Assembly (NCBI RefSeq): GCF_023667495.1
Contig: NZ_JAMOZL010000006.1
Location: forward strand, 1-64,000
Direction: 5' to 3'
Length of the DNA stretch: 64,000 bases
Origin: Dyadobacter sp. MSC1_007
Lineage (GTDB): Bacteria > Bacteroidota > Bacteroidia > Cytophagales > Spirosomataceae
The position numbers and the translations under genes are program-made. The notes below the pieces were generated by a model. That model was not told where the DNA came from and made no database searches. It saw only the letters and a program-made list of their open reading frames with translations. This document shows, piece after piece, positions 51,764 through 60,527 of this stretch. How positions within the stretch are numbered: position 1 is the first letter of the stretch; every line of letters starts with the position of its first letter.

Positions 51764-54127
51764 ATGATGAAACCTTTTCTGAGATTGCTTTGCTTGCTGG
51801 TTTTTATAGCCTCCTATAATGCATTTAGTCAAAAAAATAGCAAACCGGCACCGCTGGTGCTTTGGTATAATAGTCCTGCGAAAGACTGGATGACCCAGGC
51901 GCTGCCGATTGGCAACGGACACGTTGGGGTGATGTTCTTCGGCGATCCGGAGGAAGAGCGGTTGCAATTTTCGGAGGGAAGTCTTTGGGCTGGCGGCAAA
52001 GGAGCGAATGCGGAGTATAATTTTGGTCTGAAAAAAGAGGCACATAAACACCTTCCCCAGGTGCGGGAACTGCTGGCAGCGGGTAAAATGAAGGAAGCGC
52101 ACGAGCTTGCCAACAAAGAACTGACAGGCGTTATCCATGAAAAGAAGGGCAATACACCTTCGAGCGATTTCGGGGCGCAGCAGACTATGGGTGATATTTA
52201 TGTGAAAGTATCGCACCAGGGCGCCATCGCGGATTATCGTCGCGAGCTTAATATTTCCGACGCGGTGGGCAAAGTGAGTTACAAAGCTGGTAATAGCCGT
52301 TTCGAGCGGGTTTTCTTTGGTAATTATCCTTCCAAAGTAATGGTATATCAATTTGCGTCCAGCACGCCGGAAACCTATTCCGTAAAGTTTGTCTCGCCGC
52401 ACCGAACTCAATACGAGCGTTTTGAAAATAACCTTTATACTTTCGGCGGAAGCCTTAAAGACAATCACCAGGAATTTGAGACCGTTTACCGCATTGATAC
52501 GGATGGTAAAACGGCTTTCAAAGACGGGATTTTAACCGTAACCAATGCGAAATCGGTAGTATTAGTCCATGCCGTATCGACGGATTATGTGATGAAATTC
52601 CCGGATTATAAAGGTAATGATTACAAAAAAGCCAACCGCGCCACCATGGCCAAAGTGGCTGCAAAGCGTTTTGACGCATTGTATGCCGAACAGCAGAAAG
52701 ACTACCACAGCCTTTTCGACCGGGTTGCATTAAATCTGGTTAGCCAGCCGCAAAGTACTCCGACCGATGAGCGCCAGAAAGCCTATTTCGCAGGAAAAGC
52801 GGATACCGGTCTCGAAGAGCTGTATTTCCAATATGGCCGTTACCTGATGATCTCCTCGACACGTCCGGGGACTATGCCGATGAGTTTGCAGGGCAAATGG
52901 AACGACAGCACCAATCCGCCGTGGGCGAATGATTATCATACCAATATCAATGTACAAATGCTGTATTGGCCTGCCGAGGTTACCAATCTCGCCGAATGCC
53001 ATATGCCGCTGATTGATTTCACACAATCCATCGTAGAGCCGGGTAGGCTGGCTGCTAAGGAATTTTTTAATGCAAAAGGCTGGATCGTAAACACCATGCT
53101 GAACGCTTACGGCTATACTTCGCCGGGCTGGGACTTTCCCTGGGGCTTTTTCCCTGGCGGGGCAGCGTGGTTATGCCAGCACATGTGGGAGCATTATGCA
53201 TTTACGCAGAATAAATCATTTTTAAAAAACACCGCTTATCCCGTGATGAAAGAAGCGGCCCTTTTTTGGATGGATTACCTTACCGACGACGGGCAGGGGC
53301 ATTTGGTATCATCGCCTTCTTATTCGCCGGAACAGGGTGGCATTTCAACCGGTGCAACTATGGACCATGAAATTGCGTGGGATATCCTCAATAACACTGT
53401 GGCAGCAGCCAATGAATTGGGTATCGATCCCGATTTTGCTAAAAAAGCTGCACAAACCAGGGATAAGATCCTGCCGTTGCAGATCGGGAAATGGAAGCAG
53501 TTGCAGGAGTGGCGGGAAGATGTGGACGACTCCACCAACCACCACCGCCACGTGTCGCATTTGTACGCATTGCATCCGGGCAAGCAGATTTCCATTACCA
53601 AAACACCCGCAGAAGCACAGGCCGCCAAGGTGAGCCTCAATGCACGGGGCGACGATGGTACCGGCTGGTCGCTGGCCTGGAAAGTCAATTTTTGGGCGCG
53701 TTTGCAGGATGGCAACCGGGCGCATAAACTATTCAAAAGTGTATTAAGGCCTGTTAGTAACCAGGGTACCAACATGGCCAATGGTGGCGGCTCCTATGCC
53801 AATCTCCTCTGTGCACACCCGCCGTTCCAGCTCGACGGTAATATGGGTTCCACAGCTGGTGTGGCCGAAATGCTGCTTCAATCGCAAACCGGTGTAATCG
53901 AATTGCTTCCCGCATTGCCGGACGCCTGGCCCGCAGGCGCAATAAAAGGCCTTAAAGCGAGAGGTAATGTAACCGTGGACGAAATCTGGGAAAACGGACG
54001 ATTAAAATCAGTCACCTTGTCATCTACCATTGCCCAAAAGCGCACCGTGAAATACGGAGACAAAACAATAAACGTAGACATCGCATCCGGAAAACCCAAA
54101 ACACTCAAAACCCAGGATTTCCAATAA
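51764..54127 (+). CDS. GH95 family alpha-L-fucosidase
   Basis: This 787-residue exported enzyme has a signal peptide (ending YNAFSQ), a beta-sandwich N-terminal domain and an (alpha/alpha)6 barrel. The active-site motifs are HTNINVQMLYWPAE (Asn394 and Asn396), MDHEIAWDIL (Glu536) and FQLDGNMG (Asp691), which correspond by motif to the catalytic residues of Bifidobacterium AfcA. GH95 enzymes remove alpha-1,2-fucose from galactose, or alpha-L-galactose in some cases. It pairs with the GH110 gene and completes the locus. Confidence 0.92.
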   Translation: MMKPFLRLLCLLVFIASYNAFSQKNSKPAPLVLWYNSPAKDWMTQALPIGNGHVGVMFFGDPEEERLQFSEGSLWAGGKGANAEYNFGLKKEAHKHLPQVRELLAAGKMKEAHELANKELTGVIHEKKGNTPSSDFGAQQTMGDIYVKVSHQGAIADYRRELNISDAVGKVSYKAGNSRFERVFFGNYPSKVMVYQFASSTPETYSVKFVSPHRTQYERFENNLYTFGGSLKDNHQEFETVYRIDTDGKTAFKDGILTVTNAKSVVLVHAVSTDYVMKFPDYKGNDYKKANRATMAKVAAKRFDALYAEQQKDYHSLFDRVALNLVSQPQSTPTDERQKAYFAGKADTGLEELYFQYGRYLMISSTRPGTMPMSLQGKWNDSTNPPWANDYHTNINVQMLYWPAEVTNLAECHMPLIDFTQSIVEPGRLAAKEFFNAKGWIVNTMLNAYGYTSPGWDFPWGFFPGGAAWLCQHMWEHYAFTQNKSFLKNTAYPVMKEAALFWMDYLTDDGQGHLVSSPSYSPEQGGISTGATMDHEIAWDILNNTVAAANELGIDPDFAKKAAQTRDKILPLQIGKWKQLQEWREDVDDSTNHHRHVSHLYALHPGKQISITKTPAEAQAAKVSLNARGDDGTGWSLAWKVNFWARLQDGNRAHKLFKSVLRPVSNQGTNMANGGGSYANLLCAHPPFQLDGNMGSTAGVAEMLLQSQTGVIELLPALPDAWPAGAIKGLKARGNVTVDEIWENGRLKSVTLSSTIAQKRTVKYGDKTINVDIASGKPKTLKTQDFQ

Positions 54128-54130
54128 CAC

Positions 54131-54200
54131 CCTGACAAACCAGACAATACTTGACTTGACCAAACCTGACAACTCCTGACCACACCTGACTATACCTGAC
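54131..54200. repeat. CCTGAC repeats with 10-bp period
   Basis: CCTGAC occurs at 54165, 54175, 54185 and 54195, exactly one helical turn apart, and once more at 54131. Degenerate copies (CCAGAC, TTGACTTGAC) lie between. The array lies between the GH95 gene and the molybdenum hydroxylase operon. It may be a low-complexity repeat or a phased protein-binding array. Confidence 0.75.
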
Positions 54201-54266
54201 CATTTCCCAACGGTAAAACCAACCGCAAACCGCCTTTTAACCACATTACCTTAAAACGCAGTTTGA

Positions 54267-54908
54267 ATGGCAAATGACCACCCGGATGATCAGAAGGACG
54301 ATATGCACGATCCGGCGCATGAAGACCGGCGGTTTTTTCTGAAACAATCGGTGGCGTTTGCGGGCCTTTCGCTTGCAGCGCCTCACTGGCCGCTTGCAGG
54401 CACAGATCCGGACGACGTTCCCATTGGCAATGCCGAAAAAGTTAAACTTTCGCTGACTATAAACGGAGCTAAAAAAAGGCTAACTGTCGATCCCCGCATG
54501 ACTTTGCTGGATGTGTTACGTGAAAATCTGGGCCTCAATGGCACCAAGAAAGGATGCGATTTTGGTCAATGTGGTGCTTGCACGGTGCATGTGAACGGGC
54601 AACGGACGCTTTCCTGTCTCACATTTGCGGTAATGCAACATAGCAGAAAAGTCGAAACGGTTGAAAGCCTTGCGAAGGGGAAGGTGCTGCATCCGTTACA
54701 GGAAGCATTTATCAAACATGATGGTTTTCAATGCGGCTATTGCACGCCCGGGCAGCTCATGTCGGCAGTTTCGTGCATACGTGAGGGGCAGGCGGGCTCC
54801 GCGCAGGAAGTGCGGGAGTACATGAGCGGGAACCTGTGCAGGTGCGGGGCTTATCCTAACATCGTCGACGCCATTCTGGAAGTTAAAAGTAAAGGGCTTA
54901 AAGTATGA
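54267..54908 (+). CDS. Molybdenum hydroxylase iron-sulphur subunit (PaoA-like), Tat-exported
   Basis: This 213-residue protein begins with a twin-arginine signal (EDRRFFLKQS). It then has a plant-type [2Fe-2S] domain (Cys residues in GCDFGQCGACTVHV and LSCLTF) and a second [2Fe-2S] helical domain (CGYCTPGQLMS, NLCRCGAYP). It passes electrons between the molybdenum and FAD subunits. The ATG overlap with the next gene (54905-54908) points to a three-gene operon. The Tat signal implies that the whole complex is moved folded to the periplasm, as for PaoABC. Confidence 0.9.
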   Translation: MANDHPDDQKDDMHDPAHEDRRFFLKQSVAFAGLSLAAPHWPLAGTDPDDVPIGNAEKVKLSLTINGAKKRLTVDPRMTLLDVLRENLGLNGTKKGCDFGQCGACTVHVNGQRTLSCLTFAVMQHSRKVETVESLAKGKVLHPLQEAFIKHDGFQCGYCTPGQLMSAVSCIREGQAGSAQEVREYMSGNLCRCGAYPNIVDAILEVKSKGLKV

Positions 54909-55897
54909 AGCCGTTTCAATATTTACGCCCGAAAACGATCAGGGAGGCCATTAGTATGGCCGCCGAAGATCCCGATGCCCGTTACATTGCAGGAGGTACC
55001 AACCTGATCGACCTCATGAAACGGGGAATCGTATCGCCATCCAAACTCATTGATATTAATCACCTCCCGTTAAAGAAAATAGAGCACAAAGGCGACCGCA
55101 TACACATTGGCGCCCTTGCATTGAACAGCGAAGTGGCGCAAAACAAGCTGGTAACAGTCCGGCAACCGCTGCTGGTAAAAGCATTGCTGGCAGGCGCTTC
55201 GGGGCAGTTGCGCAATATGGCGACCGTTGGTGGAAACCTCTTGCAGCGGACGCGGTGCTCGTACTTTTACGACACTGCACTGCCTTGCAATAAACGTGAA
55301 CCGGGCTCAGGTTGCAGTGCAAAAGAGGGGATCAACCGCACGCACGCCATCTTTTTCTATGGAAATGAAACCCCTTCCTGCATTGCCGTGCATCCGAGCG
55401 ATATGTGCGTGGCGCTTGCGGCGCTGGATACTGCAGTAGTGGTAACCGGCCCAAATGGGGAACGAAGGCTTATGATGAAGGATTTGCACCGGCTATCCAC
55501 CGCGCAACCCGAGTTGGACACATATCTCGCTCCCGGCGAGCTGATTACATCTATTGAGGTTTTGGATAATGTATTTGATAAACACAATCATTACCTGAAA
55601 GTGCGCGATCGCGCTTCCTATGCTTTTGCATTGGTATCCGTGGCGGCGGCCTTGCGGATGGAGGAAGGCAAGATATGGGATGCACGGGTGGCATTGGGTG
55701 GAGTGGCACATAAACCATGGCGTTATTGGGCAATAGAATTGATGCTGAAAGGTAAAGAGCCTTCCGAAGCGCTTTTCAGAGAGGTGGCCGACCATGAGTT
55801 GAAGTCGGCCACTGCGAGCGGGCAGAATGCATTCAAAATCAAAATGACTTCCAACGCCATCGTCGCAGCACTGAAAACCGCCGCAGGTATTTCCTGA
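54905..55897 (+). CDS. Molybdenum hydroxylase FAD subunit (PaoB-like, with [4Fe-4S] motif)
   Basis: This 330-residue protein has the FAD-binding CO-dehydrogenase-flavoprotein fold, with YIAGGTNLIDLMKRG and ATVGGNLLQRTRC. Cys118, Cys128, Cys137 and Cys159 fall in an extra loop (CSYFYDTALPCNKREPGSGC, then PSCIAV) like the one that carries a [4Fe-4S] cluster in E. coli PaoB. That cluster is not found in ordinary xanthine dehydrogenases. The assignment of the fourth Cys is uncertain. It lacks a signal and would be exported with the Tat subunit. Confidence 0.88.
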   Translation: MKPFQYLRPKTIREAISMAAEDPDARYIAGGTNLIDLMKRGIVSPSKLIDINHLPLKKIEHKGDRIHIGALALNSEVAQNKLVTVRQPLLVKALLAGASGQLRNMATVGGNLLQRTRCSYFYDTALPCNKREPGSGCSAKEGINRTHAIFFYGNETPSCIAVHPSDMCVALAALDTAVVVTGPNGERRLMMKDLHRLSTAQPELDTYLAPGELITSIEVLDNVFDKHNHYLKVRDRASYAFALVSVAAALRMEEGKIWDARVALGGVAHKPWRYWAIELMLKGKEPSEALFREVADHELKSATASGQNAFKIKMTSNAIVAALKTAAGIS

Positions 55898-55905
55898 AAC
55901 CACAT

Positions 55906-58137
55906 ATGGAAAAACGCATTTTCGATAACCCCGCAGATCCTTCGCTCGACCGTGTTGACGGCAGGGTGAAAGTGACAGGTAAGGCCACTTATTCCGCGGA
56001 ATACGCAGTACCTAACCTTGCACATGCCGTGCTGGTGACGAGTACCATCGCAAAAGGGGTTATCACGGGAATCGATGCCGAAAAGGCAAACTCAGCCCCT
56101 GGCGTGCTGGCGGTGATCAGCCACCTGAATGCACCCAAAGTTCCCGGCTGGGGAAGTGCGGCACAACCTGCCGAACGGGCGCCGATTGGTACGTCTTTCC
56201 GTGTTTTTTATGATCATTTCGTCTATTTCGACGGTCAGCCGGTGGCGATGGTCGTGGCGGATACGCATGAAAGGGCCGTGTATGCCGCTTCTCTTCTGAA
56301 AATTACCTATCAATCCGAAAAACACCGCACCCATTTCGAAGCGAATGTGCAGCAGGCCATTGTCCCGCTGAATGTGCAGCGCAATAAAACATCCCCGTTT
56401 GCAGATTATGACCGGGGAGAAAAAGGGCAGGTCGAAGCGCATATCGAAGCGGAATACACCATTCCCACGCAGCACCACCAACCCATGGAGCCGCATGCGA
56501 TCGTGGCGGTGTGGGAAGCGGAGGATAAATTGACGGTTTATGATAAAAATCAAGGGGTGAAATCAGCGCAGGGACAACTGGCGCAGGCATTTAAAATACC
56601 CCGTGAAAATGTGCGGGTGATTGCTAAATACATCGGCGGCGCTTTTGGCTCGGGAATCCGCGTCTGGCCGCATACGATAGCCGCCGTGCTCGCGGCGAAG
56701 CATGTTGGACGGCCTGTAAAGCTCGTTTTGGGACGCGAGCAAATGTTTACTTCGGTCGGTTACAGACCTTACACTGTTCAAAAACTTACCATTGGAGCGT
56801 CGAAAAATGGTAAATTAACTTCAATTACCCATGAAGGCATCGGGCAGACGTCGGCCTATGAGGAACATCTGGAACGGACGATCTTGGCATCGCGCTCACT
56901 GTATGCCTGCCCACATGTGTCCACGCGCTACCGCCTGCTCAGCCTGGACGTAAATACACCCACGTGGATGCGCGGGCCGGGGGATGCGACGGGAATGTTT
57001 GCGCTGGAATCTGCCATGGACGAAATGGCTTTTGCATTAAACATCGACCCCCTGGATTTTCGGATTAAAAACTACGCTGAATTGGATCAGGAAAGGAATT
57101 TGCCATGGTCGGCGAAGTCGTTGAAGGAATGTTATGTATTGGGTGCGGAGAAATTCGGCTGGAAAAACAGGAAGTTAGAGCCAAAATCGATGCAGAAGGA
57201 CGGAGTGCTCGTCGGTTACGGAATGGCTTCGAGCTTGTATGGTTTTCACCGGCATCCTTCCAAAGCCCGGGCTGTGATGCAGGCGGATGGTTCGGTAATC
57301 GTCCAGAGCGCGACAATGGATATCGGGCCGGGGACGGGGACCGCTATGACGCGCATTGCTGCCAAAGTGCTTGGCATTCACGCAAAAATGGTGCGTTTCG
57401 ATCTCGGAGACTCGGCTTTGCCAGATGCTCCGGGACAAAATGGCTCGTCGACGATACCGAGCGTCGGGTCGGCAGTGCATGACGTTTGCGTCGCATTAAG
57501 GGATAGGCTGATCGAAATGGCTTTTGAAATGCCTGGTTTTGCAACTAAGGAAAAAAGCCAGGTGGTGGTTAGGAATGGTCAGGTGCTCGCTTCTATGGCT
57601 GATACGAACGGTGTTTCTTTTGGGGATATATTAAAACACCATCACCGTAATGAATTGGAAATCAGCGCCGAGTCTAAATCCGGTCCTGAGCGCGACCAGT
57701 ATTCGATGTATTCTTTTGGTTGTCATTTTGTAGAAGTGGAAGTGAGCCCGTTCACCGGCGAAGTTCATGTGACGCGCGTGGTTACCTGTGCGGATGTGGG
57801 TACGATCATCAATTACAAAACAGCCCGAAGCCAGTCTATCGGCGGCATTGTAGGTGGGATAGGGATGGCTTTGATGGAAGAATCGGCGATGGACCACCGA
57901 TACGGGCGCTATGTCACCAGCGATTTCAGCAGTTACCACATCCCCGTTCATGCGGATATCCCACCCATTGAAGTATATTACATCGACAAGCCAGATGTAC
58001 ACGTCAATCCCATTGGCTCAAAAGGCCTGGGTGAGATAGCCATTGTGGGTGTTGCAGCGGCGGTTGCCAATGCGGTTTTTCACGCCACGGGCAAGCGCAT
58101 TCGCCAACTACCCATTACGCCGGATAAACTTATTTGA
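55906..58137 (+). CDS. Molybdenum hydroxylase catalytic subunit (PaoC-like)
   Basis: This 743-residue protein has the aldehyde oxidase/xanthine dehydrogenase molybdopterin-binding domains, with the GGAFGSG motif near residue 244, the glycine-rich GPGTGTAMTR near 470 and the active-site Glu710 in SKGLGEIAIVG. It starts 8 bases after the FAD subunit gene. By similarity to PaoABC it would hydroxylate aldehydes, or aromatic heterocycles, in the periplasm, but the substrate pocket cannot be judged. No XdhC/PaoD-type cofactor chaperone lies in the window, so one must be encoded elsewhere. Confidence 0.9.
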   Translation: MEKRIFDNPADPSLDRVDGRVKVTGKATYSAEYAVPNLAHAVLVTSTIAKGVITGIDAEKANSAPGVLAVISHLNAPKVPGWGSAAQPAERAPIGTSFRVFYDHFVYFDGQPVAMVVADTHERAVYAASLLKITYQSEKHRTHFEANVQQAIVPLNVQRNKTSPFADYDRGEKGQVEAHIEAEYTIPTQHHQPMEPHAIVAVWEAEDKLTVYDKNQGVKSAQGQLAQAFKIPRENVRVIAKYIGGAFGSGIRVWPHTIAAVLAAKHVGRPVKLVLGREQMFTSVGYRPYTVQKLTIGASKNGKLTSITHEGIGQTSAYEEHLERTILASRSLYACPHVSTRYRLLSLDVNTPTWMRGPGDATGMFALESAMDEMAFALNIDPLDFRIKNYAELDQERNLPWSAKSLKECYVLGAEKFGWKNRKLEPKSMQKDGVLVGYGMASSLYGFHRHPSKARAVMQADGSVIVQSATMDIGPGTGTAMTRIAAKVLGIHAKMVRFDLGDSALPDAPGQNGSSTIPSVGSAVHDVCVALRDRLIEMAFEMPGFATKEKSQVVVRNGQVLASMADTNGVSFGDILKHHHRNELEISAESKSGPERDQYSMYSFGCHFVEVEVSPFTGEVHVTRVVTCADVGTIINYKTARSQSIGGIVGGIGMALMEESAMDHRYGRYVTSDFSSYHIPVHADIPPIEVYYIDKPDVHVNPIGSKGLGEIAIVGVAAAVANAVFHATGKRIRQLPITPDKLI

Positions 58138-58155
58138 AATAGCAACGATAAAAGT

Positions 58156-59049
58156 ATGAAAAAGAGCGGGTTACTGGTATTTGTAGGTTTTGTGATGATA
58201 GCCGCAGCGGCTTTACTGTTTAGTTTTCGCCAAGATAATCGTGCTGGAACCACAGACGGAGGCCCGGCAGGAGGCCCCGCGGAAGGCCGCCCCGGCGGCA
58301 GCCTTAAATGGAAGACTGGGGTTGCGCTTTATTCCTTCAACCGCTTTTCCTTCGAAAAGGCGCTGGATATGGCCGACAGTATCAATGCGAATTATGTCGA
58401 AGGCTTCTTCTTTCATAAACTGGGCGAAGGTTTCAACGGGCACTCCATTCCTGCATTGAATGACGAGGAAATTGCGAAAATGAAAGGTATGCTGGATAAA
58501 AGGGGCTTGAAAATGAGGTCGCTTTATGCCGATGGGAAAACCGAAGAGGACTGGAAAGCCAATTTTGTATTTGCTAAAAAAATGGGTCTGGAATTCCTGA
58601 CCGGGGAACCGCAAAAGCAGCATTGGGACGCCATAGAAAAACTGGCCGCCGAATACCGCGTCAAGATTGCTATTCATGAACATGCGAAGGGTTCAAGCTA
58701 TTTCTGGCACCCGGATTCGGTACTGATGGCGATGAAAGACCGGCCTCATTTCCGCGCTTGCGCCGATCTGGGCCATTGGGTAAGGAGCGGGCTGGATCCG
58801 GTGAAATGCCTGAAAATGCTGGAAGGAAAGATCGTTTGTCTCCACGTTAAAGACCTGGATGCTGCCGGTAACCTCAAAGCAAACGACGTGATGGTCGGCA
58901 CCGGCGTGCTTGATTATCCCGCAATCGTCGCCGAGTTGAAACGCCAACGTTTCGACGGCTACGTGTATATCGAACGCGAAGGCAACTGGGACCGTAACAT
59001 CCCTGATGTCGACCACGCGTTGAAGTTTCTTGATCGGTTGAATCGGTGA
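58156..59049 (+). CDS. Exported xylose-isomerase-like TIM barrel (sugar isomerase/epimerase family)
   Basis: This 297-residue protein starts with a hydrophobic signal or anchor (LLVFVGFVMIAAAALLFSF) and a Gly/Pro-rich linker (about 35-52). The AP-endonuclease-2-type TIM barrel then follows. Probable metal ligands lie in IAIHEHAKG, ACADLGHWV (Asp, His), CLHVKDLD and YIEREGNWD. It begins 18 bases after the molybdenum subunit gene, so it belongs to that operon. Proteins of this type are often found with Gfo/Idh and DUF1080 genes, which lie just downstream here. The reaction is unknown. Confidence 0.8.
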   Translation: MKKSGLLVFVGFVMIAAAALLFSFRQDNRAGTTDGGPAGGPAEGRPGGSLKWKTGVALYSFNRFSFEKALDMADSINANYVEGFFFHKLGEGFNGHSIPALNDEEIAKMKGMLDKRGLKMRSLYADGKTEEDWKANFVFAKKMGLEFLTGEPQKQHWDAIEKLAAEYRVKIAIHEHAKGSSYFWHPDSVLMAMKDRPHFRACADLGHWVRSGLDPVKCLKMLEGKIVCLHVKDLDAAGNLKANDVMVGTGVLDYPAIVAELKRQRFDGYVYIEREGNWDRNIPDVDHALKFLDRLNR

Positions 59050-59056
59050 TAATGGG

Positions 59057-59503
59057 CTAACGACGGACCAGCTTGATGGCGATATTGACGACTAATAATA
59101 ATTGCAAGACACCCAATATGACCAGGATCGCCAACATTCGAAAATTAAGATCTTGCAGCAAGCGGTAATCGCCAATAGACATTGGAATATCGGCCGCCGC
59201 TGCATTAGCTGGTGTGCCCATTGCGGTGGTCAGGTACAATGCAATCGCAATCGTTCCCAGAACGTGTAACGTCGTTAGTTGGACAATCCCGGGTCGCATG
59301 CGACTAAACCAATATAGCAAGCTGGATATCAGCATAATCATTGCACATAAAGCGGCAAGAAGATAAACCGGAACAATATAGTAGGTGTCGTAATACTGCA
59401 AATCGACAATGTAGTCTTTTCGAAGCCATGCAATCAATGCTATGATAAGGCTGGCCGCAGCAAGGGGAATATAGGGTTTTTGCTGAATGAGATTTCTGAG
59501 CAT
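59057..59503 (-). CDS. Small membrane protein with a cytochrome-oxidase-like YDTYY motif
   Basis: This 148-residue protein has four hydrophobic helices (about 12-27, 42-63, 78-95, 120-142). The segment IVDLQYYDTYYIVPVYLL resembles the HDTYFVVAHFHYV region of haem-copper oxidase subunit I, but the following His residues are replaced. I recall similar small proteins in Flavobacteriia. It cannot bind the binuclear centre, so any role in respiration is speculative. The start at 59503 gives a normal N-terminus, and the frame is open to 59530. Confidence 0.65.
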   Translation of the reverse strand: MLRNLIQQKPYIPLAAASLIIALIAWLRKDYIVDLQYYDTYYIVPVYLLAALCAMIMLISSLLYWFSRMRPGIVQLTTLHVLGTIAIALYLTTAMGTPANAAAADIPMSIGDYRLLQDLNFRMLAILVILGVLQLLLVVNIAIKLVRR

Positions 59504-59553
59504 TTGTTGATGATTGGATATAGGGGGCAATTTAACAATCCTTTTTTAAAATA

Positions 59554-59561
59554 TATTTTTG
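59554..59561 (+). promoter_or_regulatory. -7 box close to the acetylesterase start
   Basis: TATTTTTG matches TAnnTTTG only 11 bases before the ATG at 59572, so the mRNA would have almost no leader. Either the transcript is nearly leaderless or translation starts at a later Met (for example Met14 or Met16). Confidence 0.4.
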
Positions 59562-59571
59562 AAGAATTGAG

Positions 59572-60363
59572 ATGAAAAATACGATAGCTGCATGGAGCCT
59601 GCAAATACTGATGAGTATGCTTTGGACTGTTACGGAAACTAATGGCCAAAACGTTCCTGACAAAATGGATCTCTACCTTCTGATCGGACAGTCAAACATG
59701 GCCGGGCGCGGACAGACGGACGAAGCGTCGAATCCAAAATCGCCGCATATCTGGGCGATTAACAGGCAAAATGAATGGAAAATGGCCGCTGATCCCCTGC
59801 ATTCCGATAAGCCAGCTGTGGTAGGTGTGGGGCCGGGGCTAACATTTGCACAAACCATCCTGGCGAAAAATCCGGATCGTACCATTGGCCTGATTCCCTG
59901 CGCGGTAGGAGGTAGCGCCATCGACGACTGGCAACCCGGAGCAAAGCACGGACAAACCGGCATTTACGCCTACGATGAAATGCTCGAAAGGGTGAAGGAA
60001 GCGCAAAAACACGGCACAATCAAAGGCATCATCTGGCACCAGGGCGAATCCGATAGTTCACTGGAAAAGAAAGACGCTTACGCGCGCAAATTGGAGGCAT
60101 TTTTTGAAAGATTAAGAAAAGATACCCATACCAAAAACGTCCCGCTTGTAATCGGTACGATCGGAGATTTTTATGTTGCAGCGCATGCCGATGCTGCAAC
60201 CATCAACCAGATCATAACCGATTACGCCAAAACCCACAAAAACACAGCCCTCGCATCCGCCTCCGGCCTCACCCACAAAGGCGACGACACCCATTTCGAC
60301 ACCAAATCGGCCAGAGAACTAGGCAAGCGGTACGCGGAAGCGATCTTTTCAATGAGCGAATGA
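59572..60363 (+). CDS. Exported sialate O-acetylesterase / CE6-type SGNH esterase
   Basis: This 263-residue exported protein has the SGNH hydrolase blocks: LIGQSNMAG (Ser41), VGGSAIDDW, IIWHQGESD and the DDTHFD block (Asp238/239, His241). It would remove acetyl groups from sugars such as acetylated xylan or sialic acid. The N-terminal hydrophobic stretch (about 4-20) is a signal peptide. It lies next to the oxidative and hydrolytic glycan genes and converges with the Gfo/Idh gene. Which sugar is deacetylated is unknown. Confidence 0.85.
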   Translation: MKNTIAAWSLQILMSMLWTVTETNGQNVPDKMDLYLLIGQSNMAGRGQTDEASNPKSPHIWAINRQNEWKMAADPLHSDKPAVVGVGPGLTFAQTILAKNPDRTIGLIPCAVGGSAIDDWQPGAKHGQTGIYAYDEMLERVKEAQKHGTIKGIIWHQGESDSSLEKKDAYARKLEAFFERLRKDTHTKNVPLVIGTIGDFYVAAHADAATINQIITDYAKTHKNTALASASGLTHKGDDTHFDTKSARELGKRYAEAIFSMSE

Positions 60364-60379
60364 GCCGCCGTGGAACGGG

Positions 60380-60515
60380 GAATGAGTGAATGAGTGAATG
60401 GGGGAGGAAGGGGAAAAAGGAGGAAGGGACGAAGGGAAGGGTTTACTTTCTCCAATAAATCATCCTTTCCTCCTTCCTCCTTTCCTCCAAAATTTATTCA
60501 CTCATTCACTCATTC
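60380..60515. repeat. Large inverted repeat with 20-bp perfect arms and purine/pyrimidine inner arms
   Basis: The 20-bp arms 60380-60399 and 60496-60515 (GAATGAGTGAATGAGTGAAT and its complement) are perfect reverse complements. The inner parts are a purine tract (60399-60440) and a complementary pyrimidine tract (60471-60490), which extend the pairing. The element fills the convergent gap between the acetylesterase and Gfo/Idh genes and shares a 14-mer with the window start. It may act as a bidirectional terminator. Confidence 0.85.
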
Positions 60516-60527
60516 AAAATTCACTCA

